In this document: positions 51,942-61,610 of the stretch, piece by piece
Numbering within the stretch: position 1 is the stretch's first letter
How the letters are laid out: the number at the start of each line of letters is the position of its first letter
Source of the DNA: Rhizobacter sp. Root1238
GTDB taxonomy: Bacteria; Pseudomonadota; Gammaproteobacteria; Burkholderiales; Burkholderiaceae_C
Assembly (NCBI RefSeq): GCF_001425825.1
Contig: NZ_LMDM01000045.1
Coordinates: 124,001-188,000, forward strand
DNA length: 64,000 nucleotides
Direction: 5' to 3'
Program-made: the position numbers and the translations under genes
Notes under the pieces: model-generated
What the model saw: only the letters and a program-made list of their open reading frames with translations
Database searches by the model: none
Told to the model about the DNA's origin: nothing

Positions 51942-52739
51942 ATGAACCGCGTCACCGTTGCATCAGGTCTGGTGCTGGCATTGGTCGTTGCCGGCTGCGG
52001 CAAGCAGGGCGCTGCGCTCGGCGAAGGCGGCTCGGTCGTGACCGGCTCGGCCGGGCCCGCCGGGGCGCAATCGGCCGCGCGCGAGCTGGTGCGGTGCGAC
52101 GCGCCGGTGGCCACGCTTGCGCTGGTCGAGAACCCGAACGGCTACACGATGGTGTCGGGCTACAACCTGCCGCAATCGCCGGTACCGCTGATCCGGCTGC
52201 TGGCACAGCAGAGCGGCTGCTTCCGGGTGGTCGACCGCTCGGCCGGGCTGCGGGCCACGGTGCAGGAGCAGGAGCTGAAGAACGCCGGCATCGTTCGGCA
52301 GAACAGCACGGTGGCCAAGGGCAAGGGCTACGAGGCGCAGTACTCGCTGACGCCCAGCCTCACCTTCAGCGAACAGAACGCCGGCCGCGAGATCGGCGGC
52401 ATCCTCGGGATGATCCCGGTGCTCAACAAGTTCGTCGGCGTGGCCGACAGCGTGAAGCTGAAGGAAGCGCAGGTCGCGCTGCTGCTGACCGACAACGAGA
52501 CCACCGAGCAGCTCGCGGCGTCGACCGGCTCGGTCCGCGTCACCGATCTCGGCATGGGCGGCCTGGTGCTCGGCAAGCTGGGCGGCGCGGCCGGCGCCGG
52601 CTGGAGCAACAGCAACGAAGGCAAGGTGATCGCGGCCGCGTTCCTCGATGCGCACAACCACCTGGTGACGCAGGTGCGCATGCTGCAATCGAAGGAGCTG
52701 CCGCCCGCGGTGGCGGTGAAGGCCGGCGCGAAGGGCTGA
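51942..52739 (+). CDS. CsgG/HfaB-like outer membrane lipoprotein
   Basis: A 265-residue lipoprotein (lipobox VAGC at about 16-19, MNRVTVASGLVLALVVAGC). The body resembles the CsgG family: LIRLLAQQSGCFRVVDRSAGL, an ERxxL-like segment VQEQELKNAGIV, then YSLTPSLTFSEQ and LLLTDNETTEQLAASTGSVRV. CsgG forms an outer membrane pore for curli export; other members are CsgG-like without a pore role. Divergent from the FN3 lipoprotein (239-nt shared upstream region, where I see no sure promoter), so a joint function in surface assembly is possible but unproven. GGAAAGG precedes the ATG. Confidence 0.65.
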   Translation: MNRVTVASGLVLALVVAGCGKQGAALGEGGSVVTGSAGPAGAQSAARELVRCDAPVATLALVENPNGYTMVSGYNLPQSPVPLIRLLAQQSGCFRVVDRSAGLRATVQEQELKNAGIVRQNSTVAKGKGYEAQYSLTPSLTFSEQNAGREIGGILGMIPVLNKFVGVADSVKLKEAQVALLLTDNETTEQLAASTGSVRVTDLGMGGLVLGKLGGAAGAGWSNSNEGKVIAAAFLDAHNHLVTQVRMLQSKELPPAVAVKAGAKG

Positions 52740-52835
52740 CCCGACGCGCGATGCCGCGGTGGATCGCGGGGGCCGGGCGTTTCCCCGACCCGGCGGCGAG
52801 GTGTCGGCCGACACGGGCCGGCCGCGGCGAGCCGC

Positions 52836-52841
52836 TATCCT
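52836..52841 (+). promoter_or_regulatory. Possible -10 box of nudB
   Basis: TATCCT ends 6 nt before the nudB ATG; as for ubiJ this spacing predicts a leaderless transcript. No clear -35 hexamer. Confidence 0.35.
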
Positions 52842-52847
52842 TCACGC

Positions 52848-53300
52848 ATGAAACTGCCGGAATCGGTGCTGGTGCTGATCCACACGCCGCAGCGCGAGGT
52901 GCTGCTGCTGGAACGCCGCGATGCGCTGCGCGGCTGGCAGAGCGTGACCGGCTCGCGCGCGTCGGCGGCCGAGCCGCTGCGCGACACCGCGGTGCGCGAG
53001 GTCGCCGAGGAAACCGGCATCGCGATCGGCTCGGCGTCGGTGCCCGCGACGCGACTGGTCGACCTCGACCTCCGCCACGTCTACGAGATCCTGCCGGCCT
53101 GGGCCCACCGCTACGCCCCGGGCATCACCCACAACACCGAGCATGTGTTCACGCTGCAGGTCGATCGCGCGACGCCGGTCCGCCTGAGCCCGCACGAACA
53201 CCTGCGCTTCGAATGGCTGCCGTGGCGCGACGCCGCCGCGCGGTGCTTCTCGCGCACCAACGCAGCCGCCATCCTCGACCTGGGAGCCACCGCGAGATGA
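52848..53300 (+). CDS. nudB: Dihydroneopterin triphosphate diphosphatase NudB
   Basis: A 150-residue Nudix hydrolase that removes pyrophosphate from dihydroneopterin triphosphate in folate synthesis. The Nudix box runs from G35 to I58 and ends in REVAEETGI with the metal-binding Glu residues. The HNTEHVFTLQV block is typical of NudB and separates it from general MutT proteins. ATGA overlap with the next gene. Confidence 0.88.
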   Translation: MKLPESVLVLIHTPQREVLLLERRDALRGWQSVTGSRASAAEPLRDTAVREVAEETGIAIGSASVPATRLVDLDLRHVYEILPAWAHRYAPGITHNTEHVFTLQVDRATPVRLSPHEHLRFEWLPWRDAAARCFSRTNAAAILDLGATAR

Positions 53301-54082
53301 ACGCGTCACCGTCGACCCTGCACCCGCCGCACGTGCTGCGTGTGGCCACCTACAACATCCACAAGGGCGTGCGCGGCGTGGGCCCGCGCAAGCGGCTGGA
53401 GATCCACAACCTCGGCCTGGGCATCGAGGCGCTCGACGCCGACATGGTGTTCCTGCAGGAGGTGCGCAGCTTCCACCATGGCGAAGCGCGGCGCTTCCCC
53501 GACACCCACATCGGCTGGCCGCGCGTGCCGCAGGCCGAGTACCTGGCGCCCGACGGCTACCACGCGGCCTACCGCACCAACGCGGTGACGCCGGGCGGCG
53601 AGCATGGCAATGCGCTGCTGTCGCGCTGGCCGCTGGGCGACGAGATCGGGCACCACGACGTCTCCGACCACCGCTTCGAGCAGCGCGGGCTGCTGCACGT
53701 GCGGGTGCACTGGAACGCGGTGGTGGTGCATGCGATCGTGGCCCACCTCGGGCTGATCCATTCGAGCCGCGTGCGGCAGGTGGAGCGCATCGGCGCGTTC
53801 GTCGCGAGCCAGGTGCCGGCGAACGAACCGGTGGTGCTGGCCGGCGATTTCAACGACTGGGGCGGCAAGCTCGACGCGCCGATGCATGCGCTCGGCCTGT
53901 ACCGAGCCGAGCGGCGCGGCGTCAGCTCGCAGCGCACCTTCCCATCTCGCATGCCGGTGTTCTCGCTCGACCGCATCTACACGCGCGGCTTTCGCTGCAC
54001 CGGCACCTCGGTGCCGCGCGGGGCGGCCTGGGCGCGGATGTCCGACCACCTGCCGCTGGTGGCCGAACTCGAACTGGCATGA
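53297..54082 (+). CDS. Endonuclease/exonuclease/phosphatase family protein
   Basis: A 261-residue metal-dependent hydrolase of the EEP (DNase I-like) fold. Motifs ATYNIHKG, FLQEVRSF, AGDFNDWGG and MSDHLPLVAELEL supply the catalytic Asn, Glu, Asp and His. It has no signal peptide. It lies directly before clsB with a 4-bp overlap, an arrangement common in beta- and gammaproteobacteria, where the ybhP-ybhO genes form the same pair; its substrate is not established. Confidence 0.9.
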   Translation: MNASPSTLHPPHVLRVATYNIHKGVRGVGPRKRLEIHNLGLGIEALDADMVFLQEVRSFHHGEARRFPDTHIGWPRVPQAEYLAPDGYHAAYRTNAVTPGGEHGNALLSRWPLGDEIGHHDVSDHRFEQRGLLHVRVHWNAVVVHAIVAHLGLIHSSRVRQVERIGAFVASQVPANEPVVLAGDFNDWGGKLDAPMHALGLYRAERRGVSSQRTFPSRMPVFSLDRIYTRGFRCTGTSVPRGAAWARMSDHLPLVAELELA

Positions 54083-55419
54083 GCGTGCCGGACCGCGCAT
54101 TGAGCTCGACCACCACCCGGACCCGCCGTCATCGCCGCCGGCACGGCGAGCCGTTGCCCGACGACCTGTGGAGCACCGTGCCGCGCGCGCTGTTCTGCGG
54201 CGACAACCAGGTCGAGCTGCTCAGTGGCGGCGATCAACTCTTTCCGGCGATGGCACGGGCCATCGATGCGGCCCGCCACGAGGTCTGGCTCGCGACCTAC
54301 ATCTACCAGCACGAGGGCAGCGTCACCGCCGTCACCGATGCGCTGCTGGCGGCCGCGGCGCGCGGCGTCGCGGTGCGCGTCGTGCTCGACGGCTTCGGCT
54401 CGCGCGCCTTCTTGCCGCAGCTGCAGCCGCTGCTCGAAGACGCCGGCGTCGACCTCGCGGTGTTCCGCCCGATCACCAGCTGGTGGAGCTGGTTCCAGCC
54501 CGGCCAGCTGCGCCGGCTGCACCAGAAGCTGTGCGTCGTCGACGGCGAGGTCGGCTTCGTCGGCGGCATCAACCAGATCGACGACCGCATCGACCTGGTG
54601 CACGGCGCGACCGAGCAGCCGCGGCTCGATTTCGCGGTGCAGCTGCGCGGGCCGGTGGTCGCGCCGGTCGAGCAGGCGATCCGCGCGGTGTGGACGCGTG
54701 CCGACCTGGGGCAGGATTTTCGCGACGAGATGGTGGCGCTGGCGCGCAGCGCCGAGCCGATCGCCCGTGCCAAGCGCCTGCTGCGCCGGCTGCGCATGCC
54801 GCGCAGCAAGGGCCTGCAGCTCAGCCCCGATGCGCTGCCGCCGGTGCGCGCCGCCTTCGTGTTGCGCGACAACCTGCGCCAGCGCCGCACCATCGAGCGC
54901 AGCTACATCGATGCGATCCGCGCCGCGCGCGAACGCGTCGACCTGATCAGCCCGTACTTCTACCCCGGCCGGTCGTTCCGCCGCGCGCTGCGCGATGCGG
55001 CCGACCGCGGCGTCGCGGTGCGGCTTCTGCTGCAGGGCAAGCTCGACTACCGCATCGCCGGGCTGGCCGCGCGCGTGCTGTACGACGAGCTGCTGGCGCA
55101 CGGCGTGCGCATCCACGAATACATGCCCGCCTACCTGCACGCCAAGGTGGCGGTGATCGACGGCGACTGGGCGACGGTCGGCAGTTCGAACATCGACCCG
55201 CTGTCGCTGCTGCTGAACCTCGAGGCCAACGTGATCGTGCGCGACGAGGCCTTCACGCGCTCGCTGGCCGAGCGCTTCGATGCCGCGGTCGCGCAGTCGC
55301 GCGAGATCGACCCGAAGCTCGCGCACCCGCGCACGCTGGCCGGCACGCTGCGGCGCGGCTTCGTCGCGTGGTGTGCGCATGTCTACCTGCGGATCGCCGG
55401 CCAGACCGGCCGCTATTGA
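54079..55419 (+). CDS. clsB: Cardiolipin synthase B (phospholipase D family)
   Basis: A 446-residue enzyme with two HKD motifs, H148-K150-D155 in HQKLCVVDGEVGFVGG and H354-K356-D361 in HAKVAVIDGDWATVGSSN. It makes cardiolipin from phosphatidylglycerol at the inner membrane. There is no N-terminal membrane segment, as expected for ClsB. Coupled to the EEP gene upstream and, by TGATG, to the exonuclease downstream. Confidence 0.92.
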   Translation: MSVPDRALSSTTTRTRRHRRRHGEPLPDDLWSTVPRALFCGDNQVELLSGGDQLFPAMARAIDAARHEVWLATYIYQHEGSVTAVTDALLAAAARGVAVRVVLDGFGSRAFLPQLQPLLEDAGVDLAVFRPITSWWSWFQPGQLRRLHQKLCVVDGEVGFVGGINQIDDRIDLVHGATEQPRLDFAVQLRGPVVAPVEQAIRAVWTRADLGQDFRDEMVALARSAEPIARAKRLLRRLRMPRSKGLQLSPDALPPVRAAFVLRDNLRQRRTIERSYIDAIRAARERVDLISPYFYPGRSFRRALRDAADRGVAVRLLLQGKLDYRIAGLAARVLYDELLAHGVRIHEYMPAYLHAKVAVIDGDWATVGSSNIDPLSLLLNLEANVIVRDEAFTRSLAERFDAAVAQSREIDPKLAHPRTLAGTLRRGFVAWCAHVYLRIAGQTGRY

Positions 55420-56516
55420 TGGCGCCGGCGATGGCGGTCGACGACCTGGTGATCGAACGGCCCGAAGGGCTGTACTGCCCGCCCGGCGATTTCTTCATCG
55501 ACCCGTGGCGGCCGGTCGAGCGGGCGGTGATCACGCATGCGCACGGCGACCACGCGCGGCGCGGGCATGCGCACTACCTCGCGTCGGCGCCGTCCGAAGG
55601 CGTGCTGCGCGCGCGGCTCGGCGACGACATCGCGCTGCAGACGCTGGCCTACGGCGAGTCGATCGAACACCACGGCGTGCGGCTGTCGCTGCACCCCGCC
55701 GGCCACGTGCTCGGCTCGGCCCAGGTGCGGCTGGAGCACGGGGGCCGCGTCTGGGTGGCGTCGGGCGACTACTTCGTCAGCGGTGCCGGCGACGACAACC
55801 GCACCTGCGTGCCGTTCGAGCCGGTGCGCTGCGATTGCTTCATCACCGAATCGACCTTCGGGCTGCCGATCTACCGCTGGCAGCCGCAGCGCGAGGTGTT
55901 CGCCGACATCGACGCCTGGTGGCGCGCCAATGCCGACGCCGGCCGCGCGAGCCTGCTGATGGCCTACAGCTTCGGCAAGGCGCAGCGGCTGCTGGCGGGG
56001 GTCGATGCGTCGATCGGGCCGATCGTCGTGCATGGGGCCGTCGAGCCGCTGAACCAGGCGTATCGCGCGGCCGGCGTGGCGCTGCCGCCGACGCAACTCG
56101 CGACCGAGGTCACCGACAAGGCGAGCCTCGCGCGGGCGCTGGTGATCGCGCCGCCCTCGGTGCAGGGCTCGGCCTGGACGCGCCGCTTCGGCGACTACGG
56201 CGATGCGTTCGCGAGCGGCTGGATGCAGCTGCGCGGCACGCGCCGCCGGCGCGCGGTCGACCGCGGCTTCGTGCTGAGCGACCATGCCGACTGGCCCGGG
56301 CTGCAGCGCGCGATCGCCGCGACCGGCGCGGCGCGCGTGATCGTCACGCATGGCTACGAGGCGGTGATGGTGCGCTGGCTGCAGGAACAGGGGCTGCAGG
56401 CCGGCGCGTTCCACACCGAATACGACGACGAGCGCAGCGACGCGGCGGATCCCGGTGCCGCCTCCGATGCCGCTGCGGAAGCGGCCGCCGCGCCCGGTCC
56501 GGAGCCGGCCGCATGA
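55419..56516 (+). CDS. Ligase-associated DNA exonuclease (metallo-beta-lactamase fold)
   Basis: A 365-residue beta-CASP-type exonuclease-like protein. The metal site is seen in THAHGDHARRGH, PAGHVLGSAQ, ASGDYFV and LSDHADW. It is regularly found next to ATP-dependent DNA ligases in bacterial repair clusters, where it is thought to trim ends before ligation. It overlaps the ligase start by 4 bp. The last 30 residues are a disordered Ala/Glu/Pro tail. Confidence 0.92.
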   Translation: MAPAMAVDDLVIERPEGLYCPPGDFFIDPWRPVERAVITHAHGDHARRGHAHYLASAPSEGVLRARLGDDIALQTLAYGESIEHHGVRLSLHPAGHVLGSAQVRLEHGGRVWVASGDYFVSGAGDDNRTCVPFEPVRCDCFITESTFGLPIYRWQPQREVFADIDAWWRANADAGRASLLMAYSFGKAQRLLAGVDASIGPIVVHGAVEPLNQAYRAAGVALPPTQLATEVTDKASLARALVIAPPSVQGSAWTRRFGDYGDAFASGWMQLRGTRRRRAVDRGFVLSDHADWPGLQRAIAATGAARVIVTHGYEAVMVRWLQEQGLQAGAFHTEYDDERSDAADPGAASDAAAEAAAAPGPEPAA

Positions 56517-58255
56517 AGCGCTTCTCGCGGCTCTTCGCCGAACTCGATGCGACCACCGCCACCTCGGGCAAGGTCGCCGCGCTGCAGCGCTACTTCGCCG
56601 ATGCCGCACCCGCCGATGCGGCGTGGGCGGTGTACTTCCTGTCGGGTGGCAAGCCGCGGCAGGTCGTGCCCACCGCGACGCTGCGCGCGTTGGCCTGCGA
56701 ACGAGCCGGCATCAGCGACTGGCTGTTCGACGAGTGCTACCAGGCGGTCGGCGACCTGGCCGAGACGATCGCGCTGGTGCTGCCGGCGCCGCAGCACGAG
56801 AGCGATGTCGGGCTGGCCGACTGGGTCGAGCAGAGGCTGCTGCCGTTGCGCGGGCTGTCGCCCGCCGAGCAGGCGGCGCGCATCGCGGCATTCTGGGACG
56901 AGCTCGACACCACCGGCCGCTTCCTGCTGACCAAGCTGATCGGCGGCGGCTTCCGGGTCGGCGTCAGCAAGCTGCTGGTGCAGCGCGCGCTGGCCGCGCA
57001 CGCCGGCCTGGACGACAAGCTGCTTGCGCAACGCATGATGGGCTGGACCGATGCGAAGCAGACGCCCGATGCGGCGCGCTTCTCGGCGCTGCTGGCGGCC
57101 GAAGGCGAAGGTGGCGCGGCGCCGCTCGGCCAGCCGTATCCGTTCTTCCTCGCGCATCCCGTCGAGGGGTTGCCGCCCGAGTTCGACACGCGGCTCGGCG
57201 CACCCGGCGACTGGCTGGTCGAATGGAAGTACGACGGCATTCGCGCGCAGATCGTGCGGCGCGGCGGCGGCACCTGGATCTGGTCGCGCGGCGAAGAACT
57301 CGTCACCGAGCGTTTTCCCGAGGTCGTCGCGCTCGCGCAGGAGTGGCCGGACGGCACCGTGCTCGACGGCGAGATCCTGGTGTGGAAGGGCGATGCGCCG
57401 GCGCCGTTCAACCTGCTGCAGCAGCGCATCGCGCGCAAGACGCTGACGAAGCGGGTGCTGGCCGATGCGCCGGCCAGCTTCATCGCGTACGACCTGCTCG
57501 AATGGCAGGGCGTCGACCTGCGCGCCCGGCCGCAGCGCGAGCGGCGTGCGCTGCTCGAAGCCGCATCGGCCGGGCGAAGCATGCGGGTCTCGCCGGTCGA
57601 GCAGCGCGACAGCTGGGCCGCGCTGGCCGAGCTGCGCGAGGAATCGCGCGCCCGCGGCGTCGAGGGCTTCATGCTGAAGCATGCGCAGGCGCAGTACGGC
57701 AGCGGCCGGCGCAAGCAGGAAGGGCTGACGGGCGGCACCTGGCTGAAGTGGAAGATCGACCCCTTGAGCGTCGACGCGGTGCTGGTCTATGCGCAGGCCG
57801 GGCATGGCCGGCGCGCCAGCGTCTACACCGACTACACCTTCGCGGTGTGGAGCCACCCGCCGCAGGATGCCGCCGAGGCGCAGCAGGTGGTCGACGCCAT
57901 CGCGCGGCGCGAGCCGGCACAGCCCGGAGCGCTGCAGCTGGTGACCTTCGCGAAGGCCTATTCGGGTTTGAGCGATGGCGAATTCGCCGAGGTTGACCGC
58001 ATCATCCGGCAGACGACGCTCGAGAAGTTCGGTCCGGTGCGCAGCGTGCGGCCCACGCTGGTGTTCGAGCTGGGCTTTGAGGGCATCAACGCGAGCCCGC
58101 GCCACAAGAGCGGAATCGCCGTGCGCTTTCCACGCATGCTGCGCATCCGGCACGACAAGCCTTTGCACGAGGCCGACAGCCTCGCTACGCTCAAGGCCTT
58201 GATGGATGACGGTGGACGAAGAGAGAGGGAGCCTTCGAATGACGATGACAGCTGA
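56513..58255 (+). CDS. ATP-dependent DNA ligase (ligase-associated cluster type)
   Basis: A 580-residue ligase of the LigC2/Lhr-associated group: N-terminal helical DNA-binding domain (1-200), adenylation domain with the nucleotide-binding K239 in EWKYDGIRAQ and later LDGEILVWKG and EGFMLKHAQAQYGSGRR, then the OB-fold (GGTWLKWKIDPLSVDAVLVYAQ). It probably works in repair beside the NAD-dependent LigA. The helicase and phosphoesterase genes of the full cluster are not in the window. Its 3' end overlaps gorA by 17 bp. Confidence 0.94.
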   Translation: MKRFSRLFAELDATTATSGKVAALQRYFADAAPADAAWAVYFLSGGKPRQVVPTATLRALACERAGISDWLFDECYQAVGDLAETIALVLPAPQHESDVGLADWVEQRLLPLRGLSPAEQAARIAAFWDELDTTGRFLLTKLIGGGFRVGVSKLLVQRALAAHAGLDDKLLAQRMMGWTDAKQTPDAARFSALLAAEGEGGAAPLGQPYPFFLAHPVEGLPPEFDTRLGAPGDWLVEWKYDGIRAQIVRRGGGTWIWSRGEELVTERFPEVVALAQEWPDGTVLDGEILVWKGDAPAPFNLLQQRIARKTLTKRVLADAPASFIAYDLLEWQGVDLRARPQRERRALLEAASAGRSMRVSPVEQRDSWAALAELREESRARGVEGFMLKHAQAQYGSGRRKQEGLTGGTWLKWKIDPLSVDAVLVYAQAGHGRRASVYTDYTFAVWSHPPQDAAEAQQVVDAIARREPAQPGALQLVTFAKAYSGLSDGEFAEVDRIIRQTTLEKFGPVRSVRPTLVFELGFEGINASPRHKSGIAVRFPRMLRIRHDKPLHEADSLATLKALMDDGGRREREPSNDDDS

Positions 58256-59627
58256 CGCATCCTACGACTGCGACCTGTTCGTGATCGGTGCCGGCAGCGG
58301 CGGTGTGCGGGCCAGCCGCGTGGCCTCGCAGCTGGGCGCCCGGGTGATCCTGGCCGAGGGCAGTGCGCTCGGCGGCACCTGCGTGAACCTGGGCTGCATC
58401 CCGAAGAAGCTGTACAGCTATGCGGCGCACTACCACGAGGCCTTCGCGCAGGCGCGCGGTTTCGGCTGGACGCTGGCCGAGCCCGAGTTCGACTGGGACG
58501 TGCTGAAGGCGCGGCGCGGCGCCGAGATCGCGCGGCTCAACGGCGTGTATGCCGAGTTGCTGCGCGGGGCCAACGTGCAGCTGGTGCGCGGCTGGGCCAA
58601 GCTGCTCGATGCGCACACGGTGGCGGTCAAGACCACCACCCACGAGCAGCGCTTCACCGCGCGCCACATCCTGCTGGCCACCGGCGGCGAGCCGTTGCGC
58701 ATCGAAGGGCCGGGCGCGCAGTGGGCGATGAGCTCCGACGACATGTTCGACCTGTCGCCGTTCCCGAAGCGGCTGGTGGTGGTCGGCGGCGGCTACATCG
58801 CGTGCGAGTTCGCATCGATCTTCCACGGCCTCGGTTCCAAGGTCACGCTGCTGCACCGCGGCCCGCAGCTGCTGCGCGGCTTCGACGGCGAGATGGCGCG
58901 ATTCGTCACGGCCGAGATGCGCAAGAAGGGCATCGACATCCGGCTCGAATCGCGCATCGCCGCGGTCGAGCGGCGCGGCGAGGTGCAGCGGCTGCAGCTG
59001 GCCGACGACAGCGTGCTCGAGGCCGACACCGTGCTGCATGCCACCGGCCGGCGCGCACGCAGCCGCGGGCTGGGGCTGGCCGAGGTGGGCGTGAAGGTCA
59101 ACGAGGACGGCACGGTGCCGGTGGACGCCGGCTTCACGACCAACGTCCCGTCGGTGCATGCGCTGGGCGACCTGGTCGGCAACAAGGCATTGACGCCGGT
59201 GGCGCTGGCCGAGGCGATGGTGCTGATCGACGGGCTGTTCGGCGAAGGCCGCCGGCCGGCGCTCGACTATGCGACGGTGCCGACCGCGATCTTCACGCAC
59301 CCGCAGGCCGCGACGGTCGGCCTGAGCGAAGAGGTGGCACGCACGCGGCATGGCGTGCTGCGCATCTACCGCAGCGAGTTCAAGCCGCTGCAGCACACGC
59401 TGAGCGGCAGCACCGAGCGCACGCTGCTGAAGCTGGTGGTCGACGACGCGAGCGACCGCCTGCTCGGCGCGCACATGGTGGGCGGCGATGCGGGCGAGGT
59501 GCTGCAGGGCTTCGCGGTCGCGGTGCAGGCGGGGCTGACGAAGGCACAGCTCGACCGCACGATCGGCATCCACCCGACGGTGGCGGAGGAGTTCGTCACG
59601 ATGCGGGTGGCGGCGTCGAAGGGGTGA
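58239..59627 (+). CDS. gorA: Glutathione-disulfide reductase
   Basis: A 462-residue flavoenzyme that reduces GSSG with NADPH. FAD-binding VIGAGSGGVRASRVASQ at the N-terminus, the redox pair C48/C53 in GGTCVNLGCIPKK, the NADPH domain VVGGGYIACEFASIFHGLGS, and the C-terminal HPTVAEEFVTM with the active-site His. ATG at 58239 is preceded by GAGGGAG; an ATG-equivalent start 33 nt upstream is less likely. Overlaps the ligase gene. Confidence 0.95.
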   Translation: MTMTADASYDCDLFVIGAGSGGVRASRVASQLGARVILAEGSALGGTCVNLGCIPKKLYSYAAHYHEAFAQARGFGWTLAEPEFDWDVLKARRGAEIARLNGVYAELLRGANVQLVRGWAKLLDAHTVAVKTTTHEQRFTARHILLATGGEPLRIEGPGAQWAMSSDDMFDLSPFPKRLVVVGGGYIACEFASIFHGLGSKVTLLHRGPQLLRGFDGEMARFVTAEMRKKGIDIRLESRIAAVERRGEVQRLQLADDSVLEADTVLHATGRRARSRGLGLAEVGVKVNEDGTVPVDAGFTTNVPSVHALGDLVGNKALTPVALAEAMVLIDGLFGEGRRPALDYATVPTAIFTHPQAATVGLSEEVARTRHGVLRIYRSEFKPLQHTLSGSTERTLLKLVVDDASDRLLGAHMVGGDAGEVLQGFAVAVQAGLTKAQLDRTIGIHPTVAEEFVTMRVAASKG

Positions 59628-59813
59628 GAGGAAGGATGGGTCGGGAGGCCCGACTCGGGGGCGTTGCGACCGGAACGCATGTCGGCGCGTGCGGTGGGAA
59701 CCGCGGCCCGACGACGGTCACTCACCACGACACCTTGGCAAGGCCGGTCTCGCGCGACCACTGCGAACGATGCGGCATGCCATCCGGCCCTTTCATCGTC
59801 ACGAGCGTGAACC

Positions 59814-61610
59814 ATGCAGTACCCCGCCTCCGCCTCTTACCGAAACAACCCGCGCGCGTCGCTGGTCAACCAGCGGGGGGAGTTTCCTGCGAATGTTCAC
59901 GGGCCTTACGAGGTGGCGCGCGCTGAAGTGAATGGCAGCCCCGTGGAGTTCGATCGGAAGGTCAGCCGCTCCACCGCAACAACAGGCCAGCGCACGATGT
60001 ATGTCGTGCGTGAGGTCGGGGCCGACAGCCTGTACAGCTGCAGATTGGTGCCGATGACTGCAAGGCGTCAGGCAGAGTGCTATCCCATTTTCTCAGGCAA
60101 CCTGGAATCTCATATTCGTGCCTCGAACGGTGAGTCGCACTGGTTGTTCGGCCGTGCATCTGAGTGTGGTGGTGATCGATTCATGAACTCGCTGCGGGAA
60201 GGCGGACGAAACTGTTCTGTGTCTGCCTTGGCGACCTACGTGATCTTGGTCGAACACTACGCTCAATATGCAATGTCGCGATGTGACCGAATCGAGGTTG
60301 TCAGCTCAACGCAAGTCGACCATTGCTTCGTTCGCGTATGGCTGCGAGATGGCTCCTGCGTCATTCATGATCATTGGATCAACCCGGAGGCATTTCTGCC
60401 GGAGGATGGCAGGTTCAGCACGGTGAACGATCTGATCGTTGTCGCGGTTTGGCGTCCTGGGGATGGTGTTCAATTCCGCTGGGAAGACCTGAAGCGGCAG
60501 GCGAGGTCCCTGGGTGAGATCCGCGATGTCGAGCTTCCCCCTGAGTGGCAGCCTTTCCTCGGAAACTCCAGTTCAAGCGACCTTGTTTCATATGCCAAGC
60601 GGAAGATCCTCACCAACGGCCGGAAGGACAGAACCGAGACTGATTGCCTCCTCACGCGGGAACAGGCGGCGCAGAAAGGCATGCAGCCGAACGAGCAGGT
60701 CGTCTACCACCACCGGGGACACTACTACTCGAACGACATAGTGGCCGAATCGTCGATCGAGAGATTGGACGAACCCGCCGATCGGCCGAAGTTTCCCGAG
60801 TTGCACCTGCAGCAGGCGCAATGGGAACTGGAGGTGGAAGGCGCGTGTGTCCGTCAGGATCGGCAGGAACTGACCCGGCTGCTGCAGCGTACCGACGTGC
60901 GCCAATGGTTCCCCGAACGTCATCGAGACCTGTGCCTCGGTGCGACGAACACGGCACTTTGCGGCCCGCTCGATGAGCGCAACATGGCGCTCATCGGCGA
61001 GCTGTACAAGAACGCCATCGACGCTTCCACGGCAACGCAGATGAACATGATGCTGCGGATGCGCATGATCGACGACGCGTTGAAGAATCGCGATAGGCCT
61101 GCGCTGACAAGGTGGCTGAACACGCAAAGCCTCGCGGCCTGCGGAGACCAGGGCTCGAGATGGCTGATGATGGCTTGCATGCACCTCGACGTGCGGGGCG
61201 TCAGACGGCTGTTGAAGGCGGGCGCACAGTTCGGTGCGTCTCACGGTCTGGAGAATGGATTGAGCCTGGCGATACAGGCCGGCGGAGCCGACATGGTGAA
61301 ACTGTTGCTGAGGCGGGGAGCTTCTGCCTTGCGGCCGAACGGTGTCGGGCTCGTCGCGTGGGAATTCGCGCAACAGATGCTGCGAGACGCTCACGCGGCC
61401 GGGGGCGACGTTGCGCGTCAACGAGAGGTTGCAGCAATCATCTGTGGTGAAGCGGTCGCGCAGGCGATTGCATTGCAGCCATCGAACCTTGCGCTGCTGG
61501 AGACATTGAGGGCGGGCATCGACGACGAGGCTCTGAGAGACAATCTGACGCTCGCGGTCGAGATGATCGAGCATGCTCAGGCTGACAGCGCGCAGGAGGG
61601 ATTGCAATGA
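59814..61610 (+). CDS. Probable type III effector: papain-like domain + ankyrin-like repeats
   Basis: A 598-residue protein without signal peptide. Residues 1-120 contain a Ser/Asn/Arg-rich N-terminus like type III secretion signals. A papain-like triad can be read as C134 (GGRNCSVSALATYV), H170 (QVDHCFVRVWLRD) and D186 (CVIHDHWINPEAF), the order and spacing of YopT/AvrPphB-like cysteine proteases and related effectors. Residues about 440-530 hold two ankyrin-like repeats (MACMHLDVRGVRRLLKAGAQ, LSLAIQAGGADMVKLLLRRG). GC is lower than in neighbours. The stop overlaps the start of a CesT-like chaperone gene, the classic effector-chaperone arrangement. No hrp or PIP box was found upstream. The effector call is inference. 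Confidence 0.72.
   Translation: MQYPASASYRNNPRASLVNQRGEFPANVHGPYEVARAEVNGSPVEFDRKVSRSTATTGQRTMYVVREVGADSLYSCRLVPMTARRQAECYPIFSGNLESHIRASNGESHWLFGRASECGGDRFMNSLREGGRNCSVSALATYVILVEHYAQYAMSRCDRIEVVSSTQVDHCFVRVWLRDGSCVIHDHWINPEAFLPEDGRFSTVNDLIVVAVWRPGDGVQFRWEDLKRQARSLGEIRDVELPPEWQPFLGNSSSSDLVSYAKRKILTNGRKDRTETDCLLTREQAAQKGMQPNEQVVYHHRGHYYSNDIVAESSIERLDEPADRPKFPELHLQQAQWELEVEGACVRQDRQELTRLLQRTDVRQWFPERHRDLCLGATNTALCGPLDERNMALIGELYKNAIDASTATQMNMMLRMRMIDDALKNRDRPALTRWLNTQSLAACGDQGSRWLMMACMHLDVRGVRRLLKAGAQFGASHGLENGLSLAIQAGGADMVKLLLRRGASALRPNGVGLVAWEFAQQMLRDAHAAGGDVARQREVAAIICGEAVAQAIALQPSNLALLETLRAGIDDEALRDNLTLAVEMIEHAQADSAQEGLQ

Noticed and set aside
59628-59813. hrp box or PIP box upstream of the putative effector
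   Set aside because: GGAACC occurs at about 59697, but CCAC follows at about 22 nt instead of 15-17, and no TTCG pair is present. I do not call a regulatory site, which weakens the effector call slightly.
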